64,000 nucleotides of DNA from Ardenticatenaceae bacterium. Its GTDB lineage: Bacteria; Chloroflexota; Anaerolineae; Promineifilales; Promineifilaceae. The position numbers and the translations under genes are program-made. The notes beneath the pieces are model-generated. The model was not told where the DNA came from. It made no database searches and saw only the letters and a list, made by a program, of their open reading frames with translations. Positions 35,059-44,884 of this stretch are shown in pieces; within the stretch, counting starts at the first letter, position 1; the number at the start of each line of letters is the position of its first letter. The stretch is taken from the NCBI GenBank assembly GCA_020634315.1, contig JACKBV010000004.1, positions 1-64,000 on the forward strand. Reading direction: 5' to 3'.

Positions 35059-36315
35059 TTAAGTGGCTGGAGCCGAAATGTCACGCCTTTGCAGCAAGAT
35101 CGTCAGGGCAATTGCCACCAACACCACCGGCGCAGCAATGGCAAACGGCGCACGCGGACCAATTGTCTGAAATGTATAACCAGCCCAAATCGGCCCGAAA
35201 ATCAGCGCCAAACTCCGTGCAGATTGGTACAAGCCAAGCAAACGGCCACGGGTACGGCCGTCGCTGTTGCGCGTCAAAATCGCCTGCAAATTTGGCTCAT
35301 TAACACTGTTGCCAAAAGCCAACGGGACAATAAACAGCGCCGCCAGCGGCGGGCTGGAAATCGAAGACAATCCGATAAAGGCAATAGAAAGGCTAATTTG
35401 CCCTAAAATCGCTACCTTAAACTCGCCCAGGCGCTGCACCAATGATTTGATAAAGAACAATTGTGTGATGACACTGGTCACACCAACTGCCGCCAAAATA
35501 AGCCCTGTATTACGCGCCACCTGCGCATGACTCAGTTCAGGGAAAATGACCCGCTCTGCATACAAGGCGAAAGTGCTTTGCAGCGCGGCAAATGCCAGCG
35601 TCACGACAAAGGCAATCACCAAAATACGAAACACGTTTGGCTGACGCAAAAATTGGCTGGTGGGAATTTTGCTTTGCGCCGGAGCAGCGTCAGATTCTGC
35701 GGCACGCGCTTCCGGAGGTAGCGATTCGGTAAGCATGAAGATGGTCAACAGGACGCTGCCACTGGTGATAATTGCCGCGCCCACAAACGGGGCGACCAGG
35801 TTAATGCCTGCCAGGAAACCGCCAAATGCCGGGCCAAAAATAAAACCAAGGCCAAAAGCGGCGCTGATCATCCCCAAAGCTTGCGCCCGTGTCTGTGGCG
35901 TACTTACATCAGCGATGTAGGCTTGCGCGGTGGTGATGTTGCCACCGGTAATGCCATCCAAGAGGCGGGCAACATACAGCATGAATAAGCCGCCAGTAAT
36001 GCCCAAACTTATCCCCCAGCCATCAATCATTCGCCCTAAAGGCGCAGCAAAGATGAAGAGGATGAATGACAACACGGTGCCAATTTGGCTGACAATGAGC
36101 ACGGGGCGACGACCAACCCGGTCAGATATGCGCCCTAACCAGGGCGCGGCCACAAACTGCGCGGCAAAAAAGACAGCCGATAAGGTTGTCGCTTGCAGCG
36201 CCGTTGCCTGAAATTCGCCCTCTGCCAATAAGGGCAAAATGGGCAAGATAACTCCTGCACCCAGGATATTGGTGAACACAACAGCAAAGATGGGAATGAT
36301 TCGTTTTCTATCCAT
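35059..36315 (-). CDS. MFS transporter (TetA/drug-exporter-like)
   Basis: 418 residues, twelve membrane segments. Motif A GRISDRVGRRPVLI after segment 2 and LLDGITGGNITTAQAYIADVS (motif C-like region of drug:proton antiporters of the TetA group) are clear. Probably a proton-driven efflux pump of unknown substrate. One of five same-strand genes with short gaps. Confidence 0.92.
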   Translation of the reverse strand: MDRKRIIPIFAVVFTNILGAGVILPILPLLAEGEFQATALQATTLSAVFFAAQFVAAPWLGRISDRVGRRPVLIVSQIGTVLSFILFIFAAPLGRMIDGWGISLGITGGLFMLYVARLLDGITGGNITTAQAYIADVSTPQTRAQALGMISAAFGLGFIFGPAFGGFLAGINLVAPFVGAAIITSGSVLLTIFMLTESLPPEARAAESDAAPAQSKIPTSQFLRQPNVFRILVIAFVVTLAFAALQSTFALYAERVIFPELSHAQVARNTGLILAAVGVTSVITQLFFIKSLVQRLGEFKVAILGQISLSIAFIGLSSISSPPLAALFIVPLAFGNSVNEPNLQAILTRNSDGRTRGRLLGLYQSARSLALIFGPIWAGYTFQTIGPRAPFAIAAPVVLVAIALTILLQRRDISAPAT

Positions 36316-36349
36316 AGTAACTTGGGACTGCCAGACGTTGGTTTATGAT

Positions 36350-38089
36350 TTAGGGAGTCTGATCGACGGAGTATATCGTGATTGTTGTATTGGCATAGAT
36401 GGGCTGTAGGTAAACGGCCGTTTCCGGGTCGAATCCGCCCAATGCCTGTTCACGAGGACCATACCACACATAGGCGACATGCTGCGCCTGTAAAAACTGC
36501 TGACGCCAGGTTTCCGGCGTATCCGCTGCATAAAAACGGGCGACATCCGCTACTTTTTGCTCGTAAGCGACGGTTTCCGCCCAATGACCAAGAACGACAT
36601 GCTGCCCAGCCTGTGCTGCCACGTAGTTGCCGGTTTGGTAGTCGCCAAGCAAAACGGCCGTTTCCAACCCATTTTCGCGCAGCCAGGCAACGGCCGTTAC
36701 CTCGTCAAGCGGGCGAAAAAGCAGGTCGGGCGGCTGCAATGTCGCCGACAGCGAAACACTGGCGATGATATACAGATTAGACAGGCTCATGACAAACAAA
36801 AATCCGGCAATGAGCAGTTTTGCCAGCCCTTCGCTTGAATAGCGTGGATGCTGCACCAATTTTTGCCAGGGGCGCGAGCGGGTCAGCCAGGGCAAAATCA
36901 CGCGCAGCAAACCGAGCGTCGCCAAAATCGCCAGCGGTACATGAACGCCTTGCACAAAACGGCGCTGTGGATTTAAGGGGGCATAGAGCAGTAAGGCAAC
37001 AGCGAGCACCCACATCCACAATGGCGTAACGGCCGTTCGCTCTGACGGTCGCCGCCACAAATGCAGCGCACCCAACAACAGCATTGGCCCATAAGCCAGC
37101 AGGTAATGCGGCCAGGGCGCAGAGAGCGTCGCGGCCTGCACATCCCAGGCGGCAAAGACCTCGTTGGTGTACAACACATACGCAAAATAAATGTACAACG
37201 GCAGCGGGATCAAAAAAGCAATGGCATATTGCCCGGTCAGGGGAAGAAAGAATGCGGAGCGCAATGGGAACAAAAAAGATGAGAAAAGCCCCGGTTTCTT
37301 TCTTTCTTCACCGTCTACAGCGGCGCTCTCTCTGCGCATCTCTGCAATCCATTTGCTGAGATACAGCAGCACGGCAACGAGCGCAACCAGGTAGAGGAGG
37401 AAGGGATAGGCGATGCCCAGCAAGATGTGGGCCAAGCCAAGAGCAAGGGCGAGCCGCCAGGATGACTTTTCTTGTAACCGCCACAATCCCCATACGCTAA
37501 ACAAAATCAGCGCCGTGCCCAAGGTGATGTGTGGGTATGTCAGTGCGGTAAAGAAGAGATGTGCGCCGGGCTGCTTGAAATCGACAGGGAAGGCGTCGAG
37601 CCAATAGGGCTGCCCCCACAAAAATAATACCCAGCCTAAGCCAGAGCCAAACAGCGCCAGTAAATAGGCTGTCCAACGTTCGCTGCCCTCTTTGGTAAAA
37701 GCGGCGACAAACCAGTAGGTGGTAAGAGAGAGGATGATTTGGGCAATGATGCGTGAAAGATGCCAAACGGCCGTTAATGACAAGCCTGTTAGCCGCGCCA
37801 CCTGCCCCAGCCACACGTAAAAGACACCAACCAGGGCCGGTTCGTGTGGTTCGGCCGTAAAGGGGATGGTGTACAGCCATTGCCCATCGTACCCTTGCAA
37901 CATTTTGGCAAAGTAGGTCTGGCTGTCTTCAGGGTTCATGAGAATGCCGGTAAAGGCTTGGTCGGAGGGAACAAACGTGTAGCCCAGATAATAGGGGAGG
38001 AATAACACGCCTATAAAAATGAGGGTTATGAGGAGGGGAAAGAAACGGCCGTTTCGTGTCAAACGTTGTACAAATAAATGAAATTTCAT
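36350..38089 (-). CDS. Large multi-pass membrane protein, GT-C-like
   Basis: 579 residues from the ATG at 38089 (MKFHLFVQRL). About a dozen membrane segments, the first followed by a periplasmic loop. The C-terminal ~120 residues are soluble and periplasmic. Layout fits GT-C glycosyltransferases or their relatives that use polyprenyl-phosphate sugars, but no family motif is certain. Head gene of the minus-strand run and divergent from the next membrane protein, with 121 bp between. Seven ACGGCCGT copies. Confidence 0.75.
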   Translation of the reverse strand: MKFHLFVQRLTRNGRFFPLLITLIFIGVLFLPYYLGYTFVPSDQAFTGILMNPEDSQTYFAKMLQGYDGQWLYTIPFTAEPHEPALVGVFYVWLGQVARLTGLSLTAVWHLSRIIAQIILSLTTYWFVAAFTKEGSERWTAYLLALFGSGLGWVLFLWGQPYWLDAFPVDFKQPGAHLFFTALTYPHITLGTALILFSVWGLWRLQEKSSWRLALALGLAHILLGIAYPFLLYLVALVAVLLYLSKWIAEMRRESAAVDGEERKKPGLFSSFLFPLRSAFFLPLTGQYAIAFLIPLPLYIYFAYVLYTNEVFAAWDVQAATLSAPWPHYLLAYGPMLLLGALHLWRRPSERTAVTPLWMWVLAVALLLYAPLNPQRRFVQGVHVPLAILATLGLLRVILPWLTRSRPWQKLVQHPRYSSEGLAKLLIAGFLFVMSLSNLYIIASVSLSATLQPPDLLFRPLDEVTAVAWLRENGLETAVLLGDYQTGNYVAAQAGQHVVLGHWAETVAYEQKVADVARFYAADTPETWRQQFLQAQHVAYVWYGPREQALGGFDPETAVYLQPIYANTTITIYSVDQTP

Positions 38090-38210
38090 GGGGCAAAACC
38101 TGAAAACAAAGCCAAACAATTGTATCAACAACCATAGAAAACAAAAAACAGCGAGAAAGTCATGCGATATTACCTATTGTCTCTCGCTGCACATTGGCTA
38201 TGATTTGGCA

Positions 38211-39791
38211 ATGCTACCACCAGAACCAGTTCGCAAACGCCACCACAACCAATTAATCCTTGCCACACTTCTACTCATACTCGTGGCAACATCCTCCCTA
38301 CGCATCGTCATCATCAAAAACAAGACAACGATGGAATACGATGAAGCAATCTCTTATCTGGCTGCCACCTGCAATCAATTAAAGTTCAACCATGCCGACT
38401 TCTCACCGCTGCCCAAAGCCGCTTCCGCATGGAAACAATACCTTTCAGTAGAAGAACCATTTTGCTTTGACCAAATTCGGCTTGGCCTTACAACAACTGA
38501 TGTTCATCCCCCTTTGTACTTTTGGTTATTGCACTTATGGGTAATGGCCTTCGGTGTTCACCTCTGGACTGGGCTGGTATTGAACATCCTCATTGCCGTG
38601 TTTACCACAACAGCCCTTTTCATGTTAGCCAGACACATCTTGCAAAACAGCTACGAAGCCTTACTTGTTACAGCCAGTTATGCCTTAAACCCTTCCATCA
38701 TCTTAATTTCCAAAGAAGCCAGACAATACGACTTGCTGATTTTGTTCCTAATCTTGACCGTATGGCAAATTCATATCCTCATTGACAACAAACCAATCCA
38801 ATCGCGTCATGGTATTCTACTGACACTCGTATTGGCGGCAGGCAATCTTACACATTATCTCTTCTTTTTGACCGTGCCGCTCGCCTGCTTCATATATGCG
38901 ATATGGCAGATGAAGAATCGCCGCCATTTGTGGTTAGTTTTGCTCGCAATACTGGGAAGCTATGGATTAGCCTGGCTTTTTAATCCTGAATTTTGGGTCA
39001 ACATTAACCGGCAGAGCGAAAGGTTTGTGTCTCCAACCTGGTCTGAATTTTCCACACGCCTGGGACGCACTCTCGCCGCTTTTGCAACCTTTCTCTATGT
39101 TGTGCTGCCGCTTATCATGTTGTTATTAGCGGGGAGCTATATAGCTTGGCGACATCGAGAGCGGCTGCGTTCTTATCTGCACTCTCTTAATTTTCAAGGC
39201 TGGCGCATCTTGTTTTTCATGGTTTGGTTTGGCGGCATTATTGTGGGGATGTACCTGACTTTTCGCACGCCGATTCACACAATGGGGTCTTCAAAATACT
39301 TGAGTATGGTATGGCCTTTTCTTGCCTTTTTGCCGGTTTTTTTGCTGCGCCTGACCCAATATCGCCGCTCGGTGCTGCTCTATTTGGTTATTATTCCCCT
39401 TGTATGGCTCATTATTTTCCCTGCGCAGATGTTCTTGACACGCCTTCCTTCTCCAACGCCGCAACTGGCAAATGCAAAGCTCATTCTGATGGATAGTCCG
39501 GCACGCGGCGTTTTTTTTCCTTTGTTGTGGCATGTACCTGACGAGACTTTGGTGATCGCCGCCTATCAGGAACAGCTATTGGCAAAAACGGCAGACTGGC
39601 TTGATGATTTACCAGATGATACAGCGTTTATAAATTTGAATGATCCCCCAAATACACAGGAGCAAGGAGAAAGTTTGTTAAAGTTATTAGAGGTACACGG
39701 TTACACAGTTGACGCATCACCGCAGAAGATCACGACAATTACAACTGCTTATGATGTCTATACCCTATATCATCCGCAGGATCATCGATGA
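38211..39791 (+). CDS. GT39-like membrane glycosyltransferase
   Basis: 526 residues from the ATG at 38211; longer in-frame starts are implausible. About ten membrane segments. TMEYDEAISY in the first periplasmic loop gives the acidic Asp-Glu pair of PMT/ArnT-type GT-C enzymes, and VHPPLYFWLLHLW is a further family-like stretch. It likely moves a sugar from a lipid carrier to a glycan or protein outside the membrane. No ACGGCCGT copy in 1.6 kb, and the DNA is A/T-richer than its neighbours, which suggests later acquisition. Confidence 0.85.
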   Translation: MLPPEPVRKRHHNQLILATLLLILVATSSLRIVIIKNKTTMEYDEAISYLAATCNQLKFNHADFSPLPKAASAWKQYLSVEEPFCFDQIRLGLTTTDVHPPLYFWLLHLWVMAFGVHLWTGLVLNILIAVFTTTALFMLARHILQNSYEALLVTASYALNPSIILISKEARQYDLLILFLILTVWQIHILIDNKPIQSRHGILLTLVLAAGNLTHYLFFLTVPLACFIYAIWQMKNRRHLWLVLLAILGSYGLAWLFNPEFWVNINRQSERFVSPTWSEFSTRLGRTLAAFATFLYVVLPLIMLLLAGSYIAWRHRERLRSYLHSLNFQGWRILFFMVWFGGIIVGMYLTFRTPIHTMGSSKYLSMVWPFLAFLPVFLLRLTQYRRSVLLYLVIIPLVWLIIFPAQMFLTRLPSPTPQLANAKLILMDSPARGVFFPLLWHVPDETLVIAAYQEQLLAKTADWLDDLPDDTAFINLNDPPNTQEQGESLLKLLEVHGYTVDASPQKITTITTAYDVYTLYHPQDHR

Positions 39792-40005
39792 AAGCGCCTG
39801 ATAACATGAATTGGGTATTGCTGCCTATTGCCTCTACAAACAGGTACACGCTAAGATATGGGCATATAAAAAGAGGATAACAAACCTGAATCAATTCATC
39901 CGAAGTTCGCGATTGCAATTGCCGGGTCAGGGTGAATTGAGGTTTATTGGTAGAAGAACGACCGTGATGGGCTATGCATCACGACCACTATAAAATCAGT
40001 TCTCG

Positions 40006-41208
40006 ATGACAAAAGTAACTTTTCTCACGACTTCTTTTCCCCGTTTTGCCGGTGATTATGCTGGGGTGTTTGTGTATGATTTGGCGCGGGGACTGGTGGA
40101 GGAAGGGGTAAAGGTGACGGTATTGGCCCCGCATGAGGTGGGAACGGCCGTTGCCGAAGAAACAGAAGGAATCCGCATTCACCGTTTTCGTTATTTTTGG
40201 CCATTGGCACAGCAAAAGGTCGCGTATGGGGCAGGCATTCCCAACAATTTGCGGGGAAGCTGGTTGGCGCGGATGCAGTTACCCTTGTTTTTATTGGCGT
40301 TTTTCCTGTCTGCCCGGCGTATGATCAAGCAATGCGACATTGTGCATGCCCATTGGATCGAACCGGCTTTTATGGCTTTGTTGTGGTGCAAGGTTTATAA
40401 ACGGCCGTTAATTCTCAGCGTCCACCGCTTTAACCCACCAGGGCGAATTGGGCGCTGGCTATACCGGCGTGTCTTTATGACCGCCGATTTTGTCTGCTTC
40501 AATAGCAGCTACACTCAGCAGCGCTGCCGCGCAGCGTTTGGCGACGACGTGAAAGGGGGCGTGGTGCCGCCGGGGATTGACTTGCGGAAATTTACGCCTA
40601 AATGGGAAAATCCTTTGCCGCCGATATTACCTGATGAGGGTGTGCCAGTTGTGTTTGGTTTAGGTCGCCTGATTCCCGTCAAAGGTTTTACCCATCTCGT
40701 TGACGCCATATCTCTAGTGCTTACCCAAGCACCTTGCCGCCTTGTTATCGGCGGACAAGGCCCAGAGTATGATAATTTGGTGCAGCAAGCGCTTGTACTA
40801 GGTATAAAAGACCACATCCAGTTTTTAGGGCAAGTACCTACCAAACAAGCACCTGCATTGATGCAGCAGGCTACCGTGTTTGTTTTGCCATCCATTTTCA
40901 CCAAATCGGGGGACACTGAGTCCTTAGGGATGGTTCTAATAGAAGCAATGTCGTGTGGGACACCATGTGTGGCATCAAACGTAGGCGGTATTGTGGACAG
41001 TATGGAAGATGGGGTGAATGGTTATCTAGCGCAACCGGGAGATGCACACGGATTAGCTGAAGGCATCATTAAATTGTTGAAGAATGAAGAAGCGCAACGG
41101 GTGATGGGATTGGCTGGCAGGCGAAAGGTGGAAGAAAAATTTTCAGTAACGGCCGTTTCCCAACAAATTATCGTTATTTATCAGAGTGTGGTAAACGGCC
41201 GTTGCTAA
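40006..41208 (+). CDS. Glycosyltransferase, GT4 family
   Basis: 400 residues, GT-B fold. Start LTTSFPRFAGDYAGVFVYDLA is the N-terminal nucleotide-fold with the Gly-rich loop. The C-terminal half has VFGLGRLIPVKGFTHLVDA and the ESLGMVLIEAMSCGTPCVAS E-x7-E motif that binds the sugar nucleotide. Cytoplasmic, retaining transferase for surface polysaccharide. First of a plus-strand operon of five genes that overlap or nearly abut. Four ACGGCCGT copies, the last next to the stop. Confidence 0.93.
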   Translation: MTKVTFLTTSFPRFAGDYAGVFVYDLARGLVEEGVKVTVLAPHEVGTAVAEETEGIRIHRFRYFWPLAQQKVAYGAGIPNNLRGSWLARMQLPLFLLAFFLSARRMIKQCDIVHAHWIEPAFMALLWCKVYKRPLILSVHRFNPPGRIGRWLYRRVFMTADFVCFNSSYTQQRCRAAFGDDVKGGVVPPGIDLRKFTPKWENPLPPILPDEGVPVVFGLGRLIPVKGFTHLVDAISLVLTQAPCRLVIGGQGPEYDNLVQQALVLGIKDHIQFLGQVPTKQAPALMQQATVFVLPSIFTKSGDTESLGMVLIEAMSCGTPCVASNVGGIVDSMEDGVNGYLAQPGDAHGLAEGIIKLLKNEEAQRVMGLAGRRKVEEKFSVTAVSQQIIVIYQSVVNGRC

Positions 41209-41209
41209 C

Positions 41210-42319
41210 ATGAAAATTTTGTTTGTCACCCGCCCGATTGCGCCACCGTGGAACGAGGGGAGCAAAAATTTAACGTGGCAGTTGGCTTCCCGACTGACCC
41301 GGCATACGGCTCATGTGCTGACGACGAAGGGAGGGAAACCGCAGTCTCGACCCCATACCCCCGTCCAATGGTTGCCCATCTACACCCAAACTCAACTCAC
41401 CCTCCGGCAAAAATTGCGTCTTCTGAGTTATCTCGCCCTTACACCACCCCCCGCAGATATTTTCCATTTTTACTTTGTCCCCACCCTCATCACATCACGC
41501 CTCTTGTCGGCCATTTGCCGACTACATGGCAAAAAAAGCGTACAAACCATTCCCAGCTTACCAGCCACCCTTCCACCAGCAACAAAAATCAGCGAGTTAA
41601 TTTTTGCCGATCAGATCGTGGTTTATTCCGATTTTAGCCTACGGCGCTTAACCACATTGGGCGTCAACAACGTGACGCGAATTGACGTAGGCATTGAAAT
41701 GGAACGATGGACACACGCCCAGCCCGATTCTACCCTGCGCCAACAGCTTGGAGTGAACAATGAAGCGATTCTAGTTTTGTTTGCAGGCGAATATGCTCGC
41801 TTGGGAAGCGTGACTGTTCTCAAGCGCATTATGCCAGAGGCGATTAAACGTCACCCCCACGTTCATTTTCTCATTGCCTGCCGCATACTTTCGCCCGCTG
41901 ACCTGACTATTGAAGAAGAGTTAAAGCAAATGGTGCAGGCGCAACAATTGGTAGAAAAGGTACATTTTTGGGGCGAAGTGGCAGATTTTCCGGCCTTGCT
42001 ATCGGCCAGCGATATTTTCTTTTTTCCGGTCACGGAAATGGCAGGCAAAATAGATACGCCGCTGACGCTACTGGAAGCAATGGCGGTAGGCTTACCAATT
42101 CTGACTCATGATATACGGCCGTTAAACGAGATAGAAGGTCTTGCCGACCTATCGTTGGCCCCCGACGACAACGCTCTGCTGGAACGGCTATCACACTTGG
42201 TATCTAATTCAGCTTTGCGCCAAGAGGTAGGTACTTACGGCCAAGGTCACGTACAGCAACGCTATGGATTGCCACAGATGGTGGCTGCTTATGAGGCATT
42301 GTATGACTCCTTCGCCTAA
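41210..42319 (+). CDS. Glycosyltransferase, GT4-like
   Basis: 369 residues, GT-B fold: an N-terminal RPIAPPWNEGSKNLTWQLA loop and a C-terminal sugar-nucleotide region with DTPLTLLEAMAVGLPILTHD. The stop of the preceding gene is one base from this start (TAACATG). It overlaps the next gene by 17 bp. Specific sugar unknown. Confidence 0.9.
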   Translation: MKILFVTRPIAPPWNEGSKNLTWQLASRLTRHTAHVLTTKGGKPQSRPHTPVQWLPIYTQTQLTLRQKLRLLSYLALTPPPADIFHFYFVPTLITSRLLSAICRLHGKKSVQTIPSLPATLPPATKISELIFADQIVVYSDFSLRRLTTLGVNNVTRIDVGIEMERWTHAQPDSTLRQQLGVNNEAILVLFAGEYARLGSVTVLKRIMPEAIKRHPHVHFLIACRILSPADLTIEEELKQMVQAQQLVEKVHFWGEVADFPALLSASDIFFFPVTEMAGKIDTPLTLLEAMAVGLPILTHDIRPLNEIEGLADLSLAPDDNALLERLSHLVSNSALRQEVGTYGQGHVQQRYGLPQMVAAYEALYDSFA

Positions 42320-43334
42320 ACTACAGTGCGCGGCGGCATACCAACAGATTGTGGCGGCATCGCTTGGCAAACAAGCGACAACGGAACCACTTCTGCCTGC
42401 CGTGTGGCCTTTAGCCAAAGCAAATCATTTACTATTGGCTGTCTGGCGCGGGCAAGGCTGTCCCGAAGACCTGGATGCCGCGTGGACAGAACAGGTCAAT
42501 AAAGCGGCGCAATTTGAAGCAGAAACGGCCGTAGCTGTGCAAGAGATTATTCCCCAGTTTACGGCCGTTGATCTACCCTTGTTCGCCATCAAATCCTTCC
42601 TGCCCTTTCCCTACGCCGATTCCAATCTGGACATTGTAACCGCCAAACCCGAACGGCAGGCAGAGTACAAGGCGCTATTACGGGAACTGGGCTATCGTCC
42701 TTTTCGAAATCTGGCCGATTTACGCGAGCCAATGAAGCAAACTTACCAGAAGGATGGGGTAAGGCTGCGCCTGCATTTGCATACGGCCGTTTCTTGGAAT
42801 GGCGTTGTCTACTTACCATTAGGTCAGGTTTGGCAACGTCGCCGTTTATGGCCGACGGCAGACCAGTCGGTATGGATACCCTCGGCCGAAGATGAGTTGC
42901 TCATTATGGCCGCCCATGCCTGGTTTGAAAACAAGCTGGTCAGTTTGCACGAGATTTTGTATTGGCGCGAATTGGTGCAGACAGATTTAGATTGGGCGTA
43001 CCTGACAAAAACGGCGCAAGAGGCGGGTTGGTCGAAAGGGTTCATGCAATTTATGGGAATTGTCAGCCAACTAGCCAGCTTGTTAGGCATACCAACCACC
43101 ATCCCGCTGCCACTGCCCACCGTCCCCCTTTCTGATTCTATCTGGCTACCTTATGTGTTTCCCGTCCGCCAAAATTGGCCGGTTACCAGTCAAAAGATGG
43201 CCGCTGATTGGCGTCGTGGTGAATGGCACAAACTACCGCGCCAGCTATTTTCTTATCTATTGGTAGACCATTTTTGGATGTATCGCAAAGCATACCGCAA
43301 ATGGCGAGAGGTAACGGCCGTTTCATGCTCATAA
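42303..43334 (+). CDS. Nucleotidyltransferase-fold family protein
   Basis: 343 residues from the ATG at 42303 inside the end of the previous gene. Matches the NTP_transf_5 style: FLPFPYADSNLDIV (fold with Asp residues), then RLRLHLHTAVSW, and LIMAAHAWFENKLVSLHEI. Proteins of this kind are common in polysaccharide gene clusters; the chemical role is not settled. Overlaps the next gene by 10 bp. Five ACGGCCGT copies, the last inside the overlap. Confidence 0.75.
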   Translation: MTPSPKLQCAAAYQQIVAASLGKQATTEPLLPAVWPLAKANHLLLAVWRGQGCPEDLDAAWTEQVNKAAQFEAETAVAVQEIIPQFTAVDLPLFAIKSFLPFPYADSNLDIVTAKPERQAEYKALLRELGYRPFRNLADLREPMKQTYQKDGVRLRLHLHTAVSWNGVVYLPLGQVWQRRRLWPTADQSVWIPSAEDELLIMAAHAWFENKLVSLHEILYWRELVQTDLDWAYLTKTAQEAGWSKGFMQFMGIVSQLASLLGIPTTIPLPLPTVPLSDSIWLPYVFPVRQNWPVTSQKMAADWRRGEWHKLPRQLFSYLLVDHFWMYRKAYRKWREVTAVSCS

Positions 43335-43930
43335 CCTTCTCTGGGCTGGATGGTTCCGGCAAAAGCACGCAAGCACAAAATGTGTTTGCCTACTTACAAC
43401 AGCAGGGGCATTCGGTTCAACTGCTGCACATAACACGCTGGACGTGGGTTAATCGGCTGGGGGAATGGCTTTTTCAATCGCGCAAAGAGACAACCAACGC
43501 TGCGCCAAAGCCTTCAGCCGTTAAAAGAGTCCGTTGGCCGCAAATGCTGGTTATGCTGGTAGATGTGTTGCGGTTTTGGCTATTGTGGGGGTACTGTTGG
43601 GCGCGTAAACGGCCGTTAGTCTGTGACCGTTATTTTTATGACTTAGGCGTTCAGGCTGTTTACAAAGGCATCCTGCCGCAAAACTGGCTTCCCTGGTATT
43701 GGCGATTGGTACCCCACCCCACACTGGCATTTTGGCTAGACGTACCTCCGGCCATCGCCCAACAGCGCGAGGGAGAGCATGAAGCAGATTACTACCACAT
43801 AAAAGCGAACCTGTACCGAGCTATCGAGCAAAGCCCTCACGTCATCGTTGTACCCTCACTGTCTCAGGCAAAAGTGACTGCTTTTGTGATGGGGCAAATC
43901 CAACAATTGGAGCTTGAAAACAAGCTATGA
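43325..43930 (+). CDS. Thymidylate-kinase-like P-loop protein
   Basis: 201 residues from the ATG at 43325. Walker A is GLDGSGKST; CDRYFYDLGVQAVY carries the DRY motif of thymidylate kinases, and PTLAFWLDVPPAIAQQR the following strand. Shorter lid region than canonical dTMP kinase. In a polysaccharide cluster it may phosphorylate dTMP for dTDP-sugars, or another sugar or nucleotide. Overlaps neighbours on both sides (10 bp upstream, 4 bp downstream), so translation is coupled. Confidence 0.88.
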   Translation: MLITFSGLDGSGKSTQAQNVFAYLQQQGHSVQLLHITRWTWVNRLGEWLFQSRKETTNAAPKPSAVKRVRWPQMLVMLVDVLRFWLLWGYCWARKRPLVCDRYFYDLGVQAVYKGILPQNWLPWYWRLVPHPTLAFWLDVPPAIAQQREGEHEADYYHIKANLYRAIEQSPHVIVVPSLSQAKVTAFVMGQIQQLELENKL

Positions 43931-44877
43931 ATGCCGCCAAAGTTCGCTCTATCTTCACTATTGTCTTATTGTTGCTTTGTTTGGTGGGAATTGCGTTTTA
44001 TCTGCGGGCCAACCAGGAGTTAGTCACGCTTTTAGCTAATTTATCTTGGACAACGGCCGTTTTCCTGGTGATTTTGCGCTTTCTGTTCGTGGCAACAAAT
44101 GGGCTGTTTCTCAAACTTTTTGCCGCTAAATTGAATATTTACCTCAACTGGCGTGAATGGGTCGGACTGCCCTTTGTCACTACAATGGGCAATTATCTAA
44201 CACCGCTGTCTGGCGGCATGTTGGTCCGCGCCGCCTATCTCAAGAACCGCCATGCACTGTCATACACCCATTTTGCCACCTTGTTGGCGGCAAATTACCT
44301 GATCACGTTTTGGGTATCCGTGCTAGCGGGTTTGGTGATAATGCCGTTTTTGTGGCAACAGGCTAACGCACCCTGGTTGCTACTGTTATTTTTGGGGGTT
44401 TGCTGGGTAGGGTTGTCGATAATTTTGCTGACTCCTATGCCACGTTTTCCGTCCGAGAAACGGCCGTTTCGCTTGCTCAATCAGGCACTCGTCGGCTGGC
44501 ATACAGTCAAGAGCGACCGCTCTTTGATATGGCAACTTGTCTTGCTATCAGTAGTTAGCTTGGTACTCAATGCAGCAGCATTTTGGCTCAGTTACCGTGC
44601 TTTGGATATCCCAGTCTCTTGGGGAACGGCCGTTATGGTTAGTCTGGCAACAATTTTCTCTACACTCACGACCATCACACCTGGCAACTTTGGCATCCGC
44701 GAAGCATTTATAAGTTTTATTTCCCAAATTGTTGGGGCCGGTGTTGGCGAAGGATTATTGGTGGCCTTGCTTATTCGTGGAACAACATTAATTTCCGCTT
44801 TCACACTGGGACCAATATTTAGCACACAGCTAACTCGCGAGATTCGCCTAAATCCATCCAAAGAAGCTGAAGTGTAA
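43927..44877 (+). CDS. Lysylphosphatidylglycerol synthase TM/YbhN-like flippase
   Basis: 316 residues, about eight membrane segments. The pattern LTPLSGGMLVRAAYLKNRHALSYTHF and TTITPGNFGIREAFISF is that of the LPG_synthase_TM (UPF0104) family. These membrane domains flip or transport lipids; here it lacks the synthase domain. In this operon it may move a lipid-linked glycan. Overlaps the kinase-like gene by 4 bp in ATGA. Confidence 0.9.
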   Translation: MNAAKVRSIFTIVLLLLCLVGIAFYLRANQELVTLLANLSWTTAVFLVILRFLFVATNGLFLKLFAAKLNIYLNWREWVGLPFVTTMGNYLTPLSGGMLVRAAYLKNRHALSYTHFATLLAANYLITFWVSVLAGLVIMPFLWQQANAPWLLLLFLGVCWVGLSIILLTPMPRFPSEKRPFRLLNQALVGWHTVKSDRSLIWQLVLLSVVSLVLNAAAFWLSYRALDIPVSWGTAVMVSLATIFSTLTTITPGNFGIREAFISFISQIVGAGVGEGLLVALLIRGTTLISAFTLGPIFSTQLTREIRLNPSKEAEV

Positions 44878-44884
44878 CCTCGAC